Part shown: positions 18,094 through 26,635 of the stretch, in pieces
Layout of the letters: the number at the start of each line of letters is the position of its first letter
How positions within the stretch are numbered: the first letter of the stretch is position 1
Assembly: GCA_014885115.2 (NCBI GenBank)
Contig: WKLE02003194.1
Location: 21,375-48,009 of the forward strand
DNA: 26,635 nucleotides
Direction of reading: 5' to 3'
From: Asterionellopsis glacialis
Taxonomy: Eukaryota > Bacillariophyta > Plagiogrammaphyceae > Rhaphoneidales > Asterionellopsidaceae
Program-made: the position numbers and the translations under genes
Notes under the pieces: generated by a model
The model's database searches: none
Told to the model about the DNA's origin: nothing
Seen by the model: only the letters and a program-made list of their open reading frames with translations

Positions 18094-19584
18094 CGTAGTT
18101 GCAACGACCCGATCCTGGGAAAATCACAACACTCGCTTTACCGTGTTTGCTGGAACGTGCGCAATATCAGTTTTTAGGCAGGCGTGAATTTAGAGTAATA
18201 TAGTTGATAGAATCAAGGATTTAGGCCGTCGATTGCTGCATTTCTCAGTAGATTTCTTGGTCTATGAAACCAAAAGGTTGAAAGTGCAACTAAGAAAATG
18301 TCTACTCATAATCGGAAGTAATAATTTTTCCTTAATTAAAATAGACCTCTCGAGAACAAGGAAAGTACTCTTTTTTTAAAGTTTCATTTAATGTCTTCGA
18401 GTACTCTTCTCGATATATTGACTAGCATCCTAACTATTGAGGAAAAGTACAGCATAATAATAGAAGGAGTAGTACTATCCGAAGTTCTCGACCATCCAAG
18501 AACAACCACGAACAGTTTCTCGAAAGCCTTTATTGTCAAAACGATATCTTCTGATATTATTAATAAAATGCAGTACATAGACTTGAATATTAAGACACCA
18601 TCATCCGTGCTAGGTTGTATTTATCAATGAATATTAATATTGTGCATCTGTTCAATATGCATATTATGTATTTTACATAGGCGGAGTATTGTCTTCTCTC
18701 CTCGGCCTCAATTCTGTACACGAGCTCCTGTACACTACATTACTGTTTTAAGTAGGACTACCTTTGGCAGGGTGTATGACAGTTTGAATAAGCGAGACGG
18801 ACCAGCCAAGCCCAAGAGATGTTTATTAAGTAGGTACGAGTATTGATGTATAATTATGGGATGTTTGTACTAATTTTTGATTGGTCCTTAAGGGTTGTAT
18901 ATCGAAAACATTAATTAATATCTATCTGCTGCTGCCGGTCTCGTTTTCTCTACTACGACCGTGTAACTGTACCTCTGCACTTGTTAAAAAGTTCGATGAC
19001 TACTAGATTATGTATCTCTGGTAAAGAATTTCGAAATTGTCCGCCAGGGAACATCGCTCTTGAATCTTCCGTTCTTGCTTCTCTTTCTGTTTGACATACA
19101 GTACCATATTATGCATTACGGACAAAAAACAACCCTGTCTGTACTGGATTGTACAATAGCCGAGGAGAGAAGCATAATTATGATAGGTACATGAGGTTTA
19201 CATTGTAGTTCTTGGATCTCAGGTACGAATAACAGCAGAACCATGATATTGTTTTCAAAATGCCTTTTGATAGCTTTGATTTGACATATTGTCTTTTTAT
19301 TTGTTCTCCTTCTCTTCAATGATATTATTGAATTCATGATTCATGACAGTACGAGGCAGCCTCATCATAAGAATGTTTTCAAATCTGTGGAGTGGAGCTA
19401 TCAACAGCCAACTTCTGTAACCTTAATTTTAAAAGTCGCCAGAAAACAAGCCTTCCAGCAGAAAGCTTCGTAAACTTCTCTTTCTGACTAAGTGTCAATC
19501 AGAAGCACAAAATATTGTGAAGTAATTTTCTGGCTCTACTTGTATGTTTGCATTTGCATGGTATGTTCTCGGTATTCTCCCAGA
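18094..19584. other. 1.5-kb intergenic region upstream of PMS2
   Basis: This is the longest stretch without a recognised gene. It includes the PMS2 promoter on the left and the methyltransferase 3' flank on the right. A 79-codon open frame at 18391-18630 (plus) and a 73-codon frame at 19116-19337 (minus) match nothing I recognise. A separated 14-base inverted repeat (18693-18706 and 19159-19172) is listed separately. No tRNA or snRNA could be identified by eye. Confidence 0.4.
18693..19172. repeat. Separated inverted repeat, 14-base arms
   Basis: CTTCTCTCCTCGGC at 18693-18706 is the exact reverse complement of 19159-19172. On the inner side of each arm a TGTACA lies within 3-8 bases, and the outer flanks are partly similar. 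The arms enclose about 450 AT-rich bases without a clear gene. It could be the ends of a small decayed non-autonomous element or chance. Confidence 0.35.
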
Positions 19585-20693
19585 TCAAGCATTGCATTTG
19601 CTGGTCCTGCCGGTTGCTTTTAATATCCAAACTTCTGGATTTTTGTTCCGACATGCTTGAGAGGGTTTGATCCTGGAGATGTTGTCGAATAATGTATGTA
19701 ATTCTTTCTCGAAAATTTCATGTGGGCCTGTTAAACGCCCTTTATAGCTTATGTAGACAGATGATTTGTCGTGGCAAAGTGAATGGATAGTGCGGGCTAA
19801 TGCTACAGGGTCATAGAGAGATGCCACTACATCTGCTCCCAAAACTATGTCATATGGACCATTTCCATAATCTTCATCGCACCCCCACCGCAGTACAGAA
19901 GCTGATATGGAGCTAGCAGCGCTATTCCTCTTATTTTGATCGCTAGCACCAAACAAAAGATTCAAGTCTTCATCTGAAAAACTGGAAGTGTGGTCGCCCG
20001 ACCTGCAATCAAAATTCAAAGCGACGTTTGTTTCCATCAATGGTTTTAGTTCCATTAAGTCGGTAATCTCGATATGACATTTTGGAACAGCCTTCGCTTC
20101 TCAGGGAGCAATCAATGACGAAACAACAATGAAAGTTCGGAAAGGGAATACATTAGGATTTATCAAAACAGCATATTGGTAATAAATAATGCGGGAAATC
20201 TCTTACCAATCATGGTACCGCAGAGGCCAGTTCCACTCCCAAGTTCAACAACACTTGTGTTTGGCCCCGATACCCATTCGTCCTTACAATCAATCATATG
20301 TTCGCCTAAAATGAAGGCTGCGTCCCAGCACAGACCTCCCTTTCCTAATTCTTTTTTTTGCTCAATTACTAGGTGCCCTTTTCCAATGACTCCATAATCA
20401 ATAAACTTGCAGTCGATATGCTTGAGATCATCGTAGTATCGCTGATGCTGTAAGTAGGATTTATATCGAAGCACACGTTGACCATTTGAGAGGGACGCGA
20501 TACAATCATCCGGCTCGCCCTCATATTTTCTTGTCTGACTTTCTTCGTCTCTTTGTTTTTCGCGTTCTTCTTCGTCGGCTTTTTCTAGGAGACGTAACTT
20601 TCTTAAAAATGCCCCACGTGCCATGAGCTCATCGGCCATTCCCGGAGGCTCGTTTTCATCGTCAGATGTTACAGTTTCAGTTGGTGTTTCCAT
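19585..20693 (-). CDS. METTL21-like (Methyltransf_16 family) protein methyltransferase, two exons
   Basis: Exon 1 is 20693-20207 and exon 2 is 20099-19585, with a 107-nt intron (GTAAGA donor). The product is about 333 residues. An acidic, charged leader (1-60) precedes the fold. Signature parts are GKGGLCWDAAFILGEHM (about 117-133), SAM-binding motif I VVELGSGTGLCG (148-159), ITDLMELKPLMETNVALN (motif II plus Asn helix) and DIVLGADVVASLYDP, the D-x2-Y-like catalytic loop of METTL21/22/FAM86-type lysine methyltransferases. These transfer a methyl group from S-adenosylmethionine to lysines of chaperones, eEF1A, eEF2 or histones. The substrate here cannot be predicted. The acceptor is GAGAAG, so exon 2 can start at 20099 or 20096 and one residue may be included or skipped. 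It diverges from the plastid-protein gene across about 890 bases. Confidence 0.85.
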
Positions 20694-21586
20694 TATGTTT
20701 GGTATTTCGTGAGAGAAAAGGAAATCTATCTGGAAATGAACAAAGCGTAGAGTCTATAATGGTATTTTGGGTTTCAATCCCAACCAAGAATCATAAAGGT
20801 TGGTAATAGAGGTACTGTTATTGGTTGTCGTTGGATCCAAACAAAGGAGTGTTCGGCATGTCAACAAGGGGCGCTCACCACCGAAAAGAAGAAAAAGCAC
20901 CACGCTCAAAAGTTGCACGGGCGGGCCGGGATGACTGGCTACCGCCGACAAACCGTTCTCCCCACTTGCAAAAAATTTCAAAATAATTTTTTGATAGGAG
21001 TATCTGTAGAGATCGAAGGGCAGACAGACTGACTCCTCATTGTCCCAGTACAGTCATATTTATGAGATAGGGATATGTACTAGAGACCTCGTACCTCGTA
21101 GCTAACTTTCCTCTTTTATCTTGGCGGTATCATAACTGGAAATAATTATCTAGTTCCCGATCAAAGCGAGCTGCCACTCTTGTGCATCTCAAAATTAGAA
21201 CGGTATGTGTCTGTCCAGAAGAAATATTCCACGCGGAAAGCACATCCAATTTTTCATACGACGCACTTCAACTTGCGCCCACGTATATCAGGTATTGGTT
21301 TCTACGTAAACCCAAATGCCCACTCATTCAACCTGGTCCGCCCGATCCGCTTTTCGTGTGCATGACGTGATGGGCGTTTTAGCAGGGTGTTGATTTTTCT
21401 GTAGTAGACGAAGAGATAAAGGTCCACTATCTCTCTAGTCTAGTTTCTACTTGTTTAGGACTACCCTTTGTCACCTCTATTCCAAAGAGAGAAATAAATC
21501 AGCACTTCCACGTAGATCACCTGGTTGTTGCTCCGTTCGATTTCTTCCTTGTTGTTCCATCGTCGATAGATAGTTGTATATTCAAA
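20694..21586. other. Divergent promoter region between the methyltransferase and the plastid CPP1-like gene
   Basis: No supported gene is present. Short open frames at 20754-20981 and 21180-21370 match no family. A TGACGT half-site at 21363-21368 lies about 220 nt before the plastid-protein start codon. It is the core of the CO2/cAMP-responsive element described in a diatom, but six bases alone are weak evidence. Confidence 0.4.
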
Positions 21587-22788
21587 ATGAGGAGCCTTTT
21601 TGGAGTACTCGCAATCATCACAGCTGCATCAGCTTTTGCTCCTGCACAAACAGCTGGGCGTTCGGCTCTTTTCAGACGTGAGTTGATGGGAAAACGGCTG
21701 TCGTCTGTAGTTATAGTGATATGATGAGAATGTTTTTCGTTGAAAAAATCTTCTCTTGGTGTTTTCATCACTGACTTCTTTTTTTCTTGCAAACAATTTT
21801 TAATTTTCGCCTGCAATGCTATATTTTTGTGTGTCTAGCCGCCAACAAGCTTAGTTCGACTCAAGTAAATCTTGCAGCAGCTGCCATTCCTAATCCTATG
21901 AAAAATCTTCCATGGAATGCCGAAAAGGAAAGACAACGTGAGGCTCGTCGTCTTAAGCAGGAAAGTGCAAAGTTGCATCGCGAACTTGGTATTGCAGAGG
22001 ATTCTACTTACGAAGAGCTCACTGCTGCTACCGATGCCCTTATTGCCAAGACGGATGGTGATTTAAAGAAAAAAGTCAAGATTGAGATGGCGAAGGATAG
22101 AATTCTTCAGATTCGATTAAATGCTCGTCTTGCAGGTCTTTCCGAGGTTGACAAAGATGCTCGTGCTCAATCAACTTTCGAAGCTGTAGGGTATGTTATC
22201 ATGAAAAACCTGCTTTTTGTTTATAATGTGATGAAAAATCAGGGCTGGATTTCTAACTCTTTCAACTTTTAATTCTCTGCTGCGCTTGTTCTATACTTGG
22301 ACTTTCTACTAAACAATGATTTATTTGGACGCAGTGCCGAAGAAGAAGATCTCGACACAAAGAAACAAGCAAAGGAGTGGAATGCACCTAAGTGGACACA
22401 AGGACTTATTGTCAAGCCTGACAAAGCACATGCCATGAAACAACTCAAATTCTGGGGTGCATGGACAGCGGCTGGATTGTTGTTCCCACCGGCTTTGGAG
22501 AAAATTCAAATGTTCAACTGGTTGTTTATGATTGGACAGCTTACATTCCGTGGTTTGAATACTGAAGATATGGAAGGATTTGGTATGTTCCAACGAGGAT
22601 CTGGTGGTTCTCACAAGAAGGTAGCCTGGTTGTTAGGTGTCACCATTTGGATCACCACCAAACTCACGATTTATTCCATCATGCCTAAGACTCTGCGTTT
22701 TACACGAGCGGGACCCATGATTGTGTACTCCATTGAAAACACCGTGTTTGGTCTTGCATGTTCTTACCTTCAACCTTACAAGGGCTAA
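21587..22788 (+). CDS. Plastid-targeted CPP1-like (J-like chaperone domain) membrane protein, three exons
   Basis: Exons 21587-21677, 21839-22190 and 22335-22788 join in frame through GT-AG introns of 161 and 144 nt, giving 298 residues. Exon 1 encodes the bipartite import signal: hydrophobic signal peptide MRSLFGVLAIITAASA, cleavage before Phe17 (ASA/FAP), then a transit-like stretch rich in Ala, Ser and Arg. This sends proteins into four-membrane plastids. Residues about 77-131 (LGIAEDSTYEELTAATDALI ... AKDRILQIRLNARLAGL) resemble the J-like domain of CPP1/CDF1 (DUF3353), which protects protochlorophyllide oxidoreductase in plants and cyanobacteria. The C-terminal part has about three hydrophobic segments (about 187-220, 243-264, 273-293), also as in CPP1. 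The exact target is unknown; a role in chlorophyll synthesis is inferred from the family. The HPD motif of true J proteins is absent, as expected for CPP1. Confidence 0.75.
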
Positions 22789-23406
22789 ATTTCTTATGAA
22801 AACAAAACTAATAAAACGTCTATAACATATGGGATTTCGATACTTCAAAGAGAACGCTCTCTATCTATTAATTTTAAGAAGCAACTGAAGTCTGAAAAAG
22901 GCTTCACGCCAAAGACTTTACCATATCGGACTTTTTTTCAGTAGCATCTGACATGATACGACTTTTGGCAAGTGATATTACCAGGTTAAATGTTGAAAGT
23001 AGATGGAAGATTCCACTACGTTCCGTTCTTGTCCGCCACTATTCTTTTGTCAGATGATCTACGTCATTGCAGACTTTTACATTTGGATTCTTTTTCGCAA
23101 GATCATGTCAGGTCAACATAAAATCGTTTCTCTGCATTAGCTCTGACTGTATTTAGCTGTCCTAGGAAGTCGTTCACTTTTGTAAACCTTTCTCTTTTAT
23201 TGTGCAGTTGCCGCTGTTTGTTGTTAGCTGAATGATACAGCAAGTGGCGAGCAAATTTATCTGGATCCAAAGGGATGATTCTTTGCAAGTTGCATGCATC
23301 TTTTTTTTTTCAGAAAGAACGAACATTAGACATGCAGAAAAGAAAAAAAAATGAGATTATTGAAACACACGTAAAGAAAAATGGGATTTCATTTTGGGTG
23401 CCTCCG
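22789..23406. other. Convergent intergenic region
   Basis: 618 bases between two converging genes. A 61-codon minus-strand frame (23103-23288) is not recognised. A polypyrimidine T-run near 23300 and A-runs near 23340 are the only striking features. Confidence 0.4.
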
Positions 23407-24975
23407 TCAGTTTTCAATAAACTCACGTCGTTGTGTAGCCAAATGCATCCCCCCACTCCACCATTCAACATTACGTGCATCCATTCCATCAAATCGATAA
23501 TGTGGTGGTTCGTAGGGTGGTAAAAACCCTCCAGGACATATTTGTGTATGCCATTCCCATATTTGTTCACGAGTTGCCATCCACCCCCCTTGGTTATTAA
23601 TGTGATTAAAACTCATGGGGATTGGTCTGCGTTCCTTCGGACGTCCATGAGTCCCATCAAAATATCCATCTTCACCTGACCAATAATCAGCGATGGTTAA
23701 ATTTCGTTGATCCATACGAGGACCACGTTGTAACACAACCCATCCTAATTCATCATCCTTGTTGTCACGTTGCGTTGTTTTCTTGACTAGTTCTGGCATT
23801 TTTCGTATACCCATGGCAACAATACCAGTTTCCCATAAAAATAATTTATCTGATTTTGGTGATGCTGGTCGTGTTGGACCAACGGATTCTTCTTTGGATA
23901 TATGACAACATGGTTTAGGATCAACTTGCGGTCGATCTGTCACTGGGACAGGACCTAATTCTTTTTGTGTCCCATAATGATCTTCATCTAATAAAACTTC
24001 TACACGTATAAATCCAGGTATGGTACGTTGTAATTGAGCTTTGGTCATGGTACCAAAGATTTTATTTTGTCGATTCCGTGGAAGAGTCTCTGGTGCATTT
24101 TCACGCAATTTATATAATTGTTGTGTTAATTCCATATATTGTTGTACATGATCGCCCTTGATGACCATATCATCTTCAAAATTGACAAACAAATCATAAT
24201 CCATTAGTTTGTCCTTGATGACAAATCGATGCTGTCGTGCCAATGCTCGTGTATTGATTTTCGTTCGAATAGGTTCCGGCTTCTCATCCACAATATAGGA
24301 TATTGGACTTGCTTCATCCCAATACTCTATTTTGACGGACGATGGCAATGCATCTTGTATGAGTTGTAATCTTTCTTTATGCATTGTATAATGACATACT
24401 AAAAATACATCTACATGATATCCAAAGTCATTTATCATACTTTCTACACCCTCCTTTAATACGGGTATTAATAAATTTTGTAATCGATCATTCCCTCTGG
24501 ATGTAGCTCTATCACCTGTATCATATTCAGCAAGCGTTGTTACCGTATACAAAATTCGTAACTTTTTTTCGTCATCTTTGTTGTCGACTTTTTGGTCTGG
24601 TGGTGATAATGATGTATCTTCTTCTTCTAGTAGCTTTCGATTGTGAGGAGGGTTATAGTCCTTCATCATGATATTATTATTATTCTGTTTCTTCTTTATC
24701 ATGTCTGACATGAATAATTTCGACACTGAAGAAACATCACCATCATTACTATATAGCATTGTCATGAACGATAAAGTATTCGTTATCGCAATGCTACATC
24801 CCGAAATTACTAGTACTGCAAGGATACTACGACTTACAAACATCTTTTGCAATGGAGATTTTATGGACGAGGGGTGAATATTATTCATCATCATTGTGCG
24901 TTGCACACGTTGAGCATACCCTAAGCGTCGTATTGTGCTATTTGTTGCTGTGTTGGTGTGCTTCAACAAAGACAA
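23407..24975 (-). CDS. Type II membrane protein resembling a GT-A glycosyltransferase
   Basis: 522 residues in one exon. A basic cytosolic leader is followed by one hydrophobic segment at about 46-70 (MFVSRSILAVLVISGCSIAI), giving a signal-anchor layout as in Golgi glycosyltransferases. An Asn/Lys-rich stem precedes the luminal part. RILYTVTTLAEYDTGDRAT (about 140) begins an alpha/beta fold, and YDLFVNFEDDMVI (about 260-272) has the acidic cluster expected of a DxD-type metal/nucleotide-sugar site. The C-terminal part includes LFLWETGIVAMGIRKMP, FNHINNQGGWMATREQIWEW, PPYEPPHYRFDG and NVEWWSGG, which look conserved and catalytic but fit no family I can name. I cannot identify the sugar or acceptor. 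Alternative starts exist at M28-M30 and M45; the upstream one is taken because it keeps the basic leader. Confidence 0.6.
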   Translation of the reverse strand: MSLLKHTNTATNSTIRRLGYAQRVQRTMMMNNIHPSSIKSPLQKMFVSRSILAVLVISGCSIAITNTLSFMTMLYSNDGDVSSVSKLFMSDMIKKKQNNNNIMMKDYNPPHNRKLLEEEDTSLSPPDQKVDNKDDEKKLRILYTVTTLAEYDTGDRATSRGNDRLQNLLIPVLKEGVESMINDFGYHVDVFLVCHYTMHKERLQLIQDALPSSVKIEYWDEASPISYIVDEKPEPIRTKINTRALARQHRFVIKDKLMDYDLFVNFEDDMVIKGDHVQQYMELTQQLYKLRENAPETLPRNRQNKIFGTMTKAQLQRTIPGFIRVEVLLDEDHYGTQKELGPVPVTDRPQVDPKPCCHISKEESVGPTRPASPKSDKLFLWETGIVAMGIRKMPELVKKTTQRDNKDDELGWVVLQRGPRMDQRNLTIADYWSGEDGYFDGTHGRPKERRPIPMSFNHINNQGGWMATREQIWEWHTQICPGGFLPPYEPPHYRFDGMDARNVEWWSGGMHLATQRREFIEN

Positions 24976-25577
24976 ACAAAAGCAAAACCACAGTGAATTT
25001 AAAATTGAAAAATAAATTTCTTGAGGATCATTTTTTTTTTTCCTGTTTTGAGAAATCTGCTCTTGGTTTTTTTTCCTTTATATGTATATAATGCAAAGTA
25101 GTCCTACATACGTAGGATCCTACAGGTATCAGTACCACACAATGCACAGACAGAAAAATAAATATATATTTGTAAAATACGTTATTTCCCTATTTTAAAA
25201 ATTATATTATAACTTTTATAAGTACACAAGATATCATTGTAGTACACTAAAATAATATATTATTAGGTTACATTGAATAGTATGCATTTAAAAGACTTCA
25301 TTACTAGCTAGAGATGCCGGCATGGAGAGATCTCCCTACATCCGTCCATCCGATTACGATCCGGTGTCTGTGATCATTGGGCGTCTGTTATACTTCGTCC
25401 ACCTTCTTTTTGGACTTCTCCTCTCGCTTTGTCGTCTTGTTTGTTGGACAGGTGTCTCTCAATCTCGCAACCATCGTCAATCGGCGTGTCTGGAACGATT
25501 GCAACTAAACTCTTGTTACTATATCATAATAATCTATTGAATACAATACTCTCCAACTGAAGCGGATAGACACAATC
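24976..25577. other. Divergent AT-rich promoter region between the glycosyltransferase-like and STRAP genes
   Basis: Very AT-rich between about 25140 and 25290. A 72-codon plus-strand frame (25322-25540) is unlike any family and probably chance. No site can be named with confidence. Confidence 0.4.
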
Positions 25578-26635
25578 ATGTCAGCTGCAGCAACGGTAAA
25601 ACCAACTGCAACAGGACGTCAAATCCCTATTGTATGTCCAGGACATACACGTCCATTGGCAGAATTACAATTTTGTGCCATACAAGAAGAAAAGAAGATA
25701 CGTACATTACTCGTTTCCGCATGTCACGATAAATTACCAATGGTACGTGATGGTACGACAGGTGATTGGATTGGTACATTTGCAGGACATAAGGGTGCTG
25801 TATGGTCATGCCGATTGGATCCCATGGGATACTTGGCATGTACAGCGTCGGGTGATTTTTCCTTGAAAGTGTGGGATGCCATTACAGGGAAAGAATTATA
25901 TGCCTTTCCACATAAGCATATTGTCAAATCATGTGAATTTTCACCGGACTCCTCGAAATTAGCATCAGGTGGACATGAAGGTTTGTTGCGAATTTATAAT
26001 TTAAAGTACCCCAAAAAGGACCCCTTGATGATCCCCCAAACGTCCTCCGACACAAAGGTGACAATCACAAAAATTGTATGGTTAAATGAAACTACAGTAG
26101 TGGCAGCAGCTAGTGATGGTATTATCCGATTTTGGGATATACCTGATTTCCATGATACTAATGATAGTGCAGACGTGCCGTCAAATCCTAAAGTGACACT
26201 CAAGGTGGATGCGGAAGTACGTGATATGGAATTATCAGCACCACAAAATATTTTAACGATTGCCGCAGGAACCAAAGTTTCATTCTTTGATTTACAAACT
26301 CATGAATTGATTCATTCCTATCCGATGCCTATCCATTTTAAAGATGTACGTCTTTTTGTATTCTCTTTTTGGAAATACACAAGTTTCGTCCTTCGTCTTT
26401 TTTTGTACTTTCTTCCCCTTTTTTCTAACTTCTTTTTGCTCCTTGTATCTATTTATTCCTACAAATTTGTTGGAATACAAATTTATATGTACGCATTACC
26501 TTTTATAGGAAGGTGGAGCTACTCTTCATCCATCTGGTAAAAAGTTTGTGGCTGGTGGAAGTGATTTATGGGTACGTGTCTTTGACTTTGACACTGGTGA
26601 AGAATTAGAATGTCATAAAGGACATCACGGTCCTA
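25578..26635 (+). CDS. STRAP: STRAP/UNRIP WD40 protein (partial, cut by window edge)
   Basis: Exon 1 is 25578-26345 (256 codons), a GTACGT...TAG intron of 163 nt spans 26346-26508, and exon 2 begins at 26509 and runs off the window. About 298 residues are visible; the human protein has 350. Matching blocks are PIVCPGHTRPLAELQF, LLVSACHDKLPMVRDG, TGDWIGTFAGHKGAVWSCRL, DFSLKVWDAITGKEL, HKHIVKSCEFSPDSSKLASG, GLLRIYNL, IRFWDI and, across the junction, LHPSGKKFVAGGSD and DTGEELECHKGHHGP. STRAP binds Gemin6/7 in the SMN complex for spliceosomal snRNP assembly and also acts as a scaffold in kinase signalling in animals. In a diatom the snRNP role is the likelier one. The phase-0 splice restores the blade that aligns with human STRAP, supporting the exon model. 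Confidence 0.92.

Noticed and set aside
18391..18630. 79-codon open frame between PMS2 and the methyltransferase
   Set aside because: No recognisable motif, AT-rich, and an overlapping open frame on the other strand. I cannot support it as a gene.
25322..25540. 72-codon hydrophobic frame upstream of STRAP
   Set aside because: Low-complexity end (YYIIIIY), no homology recognised, and it sits within the likely promoter.
1..26635. CRISPR arrays, rRNA or tRNA genes
   Set aside because: No spaced direct repeats and no cloverleaf or rRNA-like segments were recognised by eye on either strand. A tRNA scan would settle it.

Overview
The window is nuclear DNA of a photosynthetic stramenopile, most likely a diatom. 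The main clue is a split gene at 21.6-22.8 kb whose first exon encodes a signal peptide ending in an ASA/FAP cleavage motif, the plastid-import signature of diatoms and relatives. Short GT-AG introns (75-208 nt), compact spacing, many divergent or convergent gene pairs, and Asn/Ser-rich tracts fit this. Two small assembly gaps are visible (N at 13502-13506 and 15674).

Left end (1-2431): a non-native, decayed island. Positions 1-1425 (minus) hold a broken copy of a multicopy protein family with a DNCGGQKKNN motif, which I assign to DUF7869. Positions 1796-2260 (plus) hold a fragment of a bacterial PotD-like polyamine-binding protein. It lacks the bacterial leader and C-terminal half, and a TGA stands exactly where the family has Trp.

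Core (2435-18093): a 2067-aa FANCM/Mph1-type helicase with an N-terminal RanBP2-type zinc finger, a BRPF/JADE-like PHD-zinc knuckle-extended PHD (PZP) module, and a C-terminal motif resembling RPA32-binding peptides. Then come a membrane-anchored START-like lipid-binding protein, a CDK10/CDK11-like kinase, a short Qc-type SNARE (two exons), and a three-exon PMS2-type MutL endonuclease.

Right part (19585-26635): a two-exon METTL21-like methyltransferase, a three-exon plastid membrane protein resembling CPP1 (J-like chaperone of POR), a type II membrane protein resembling a glycosyltransferase, and the first two exons of STRAP/UNRIP, a WD40 protein of the SMN complex, cut by the window edge.

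The genes are housekeeping and do not form one pathway. Two of them (helicase and PMS2) act in replication-linked DNA repair. The strongest candidate for something undescribed is the FANCM-PZP architecture: a chromatin-reading module built into a fork-remodelling helicase, with a likely RPA tether. The most curious relic is the potD fragment.
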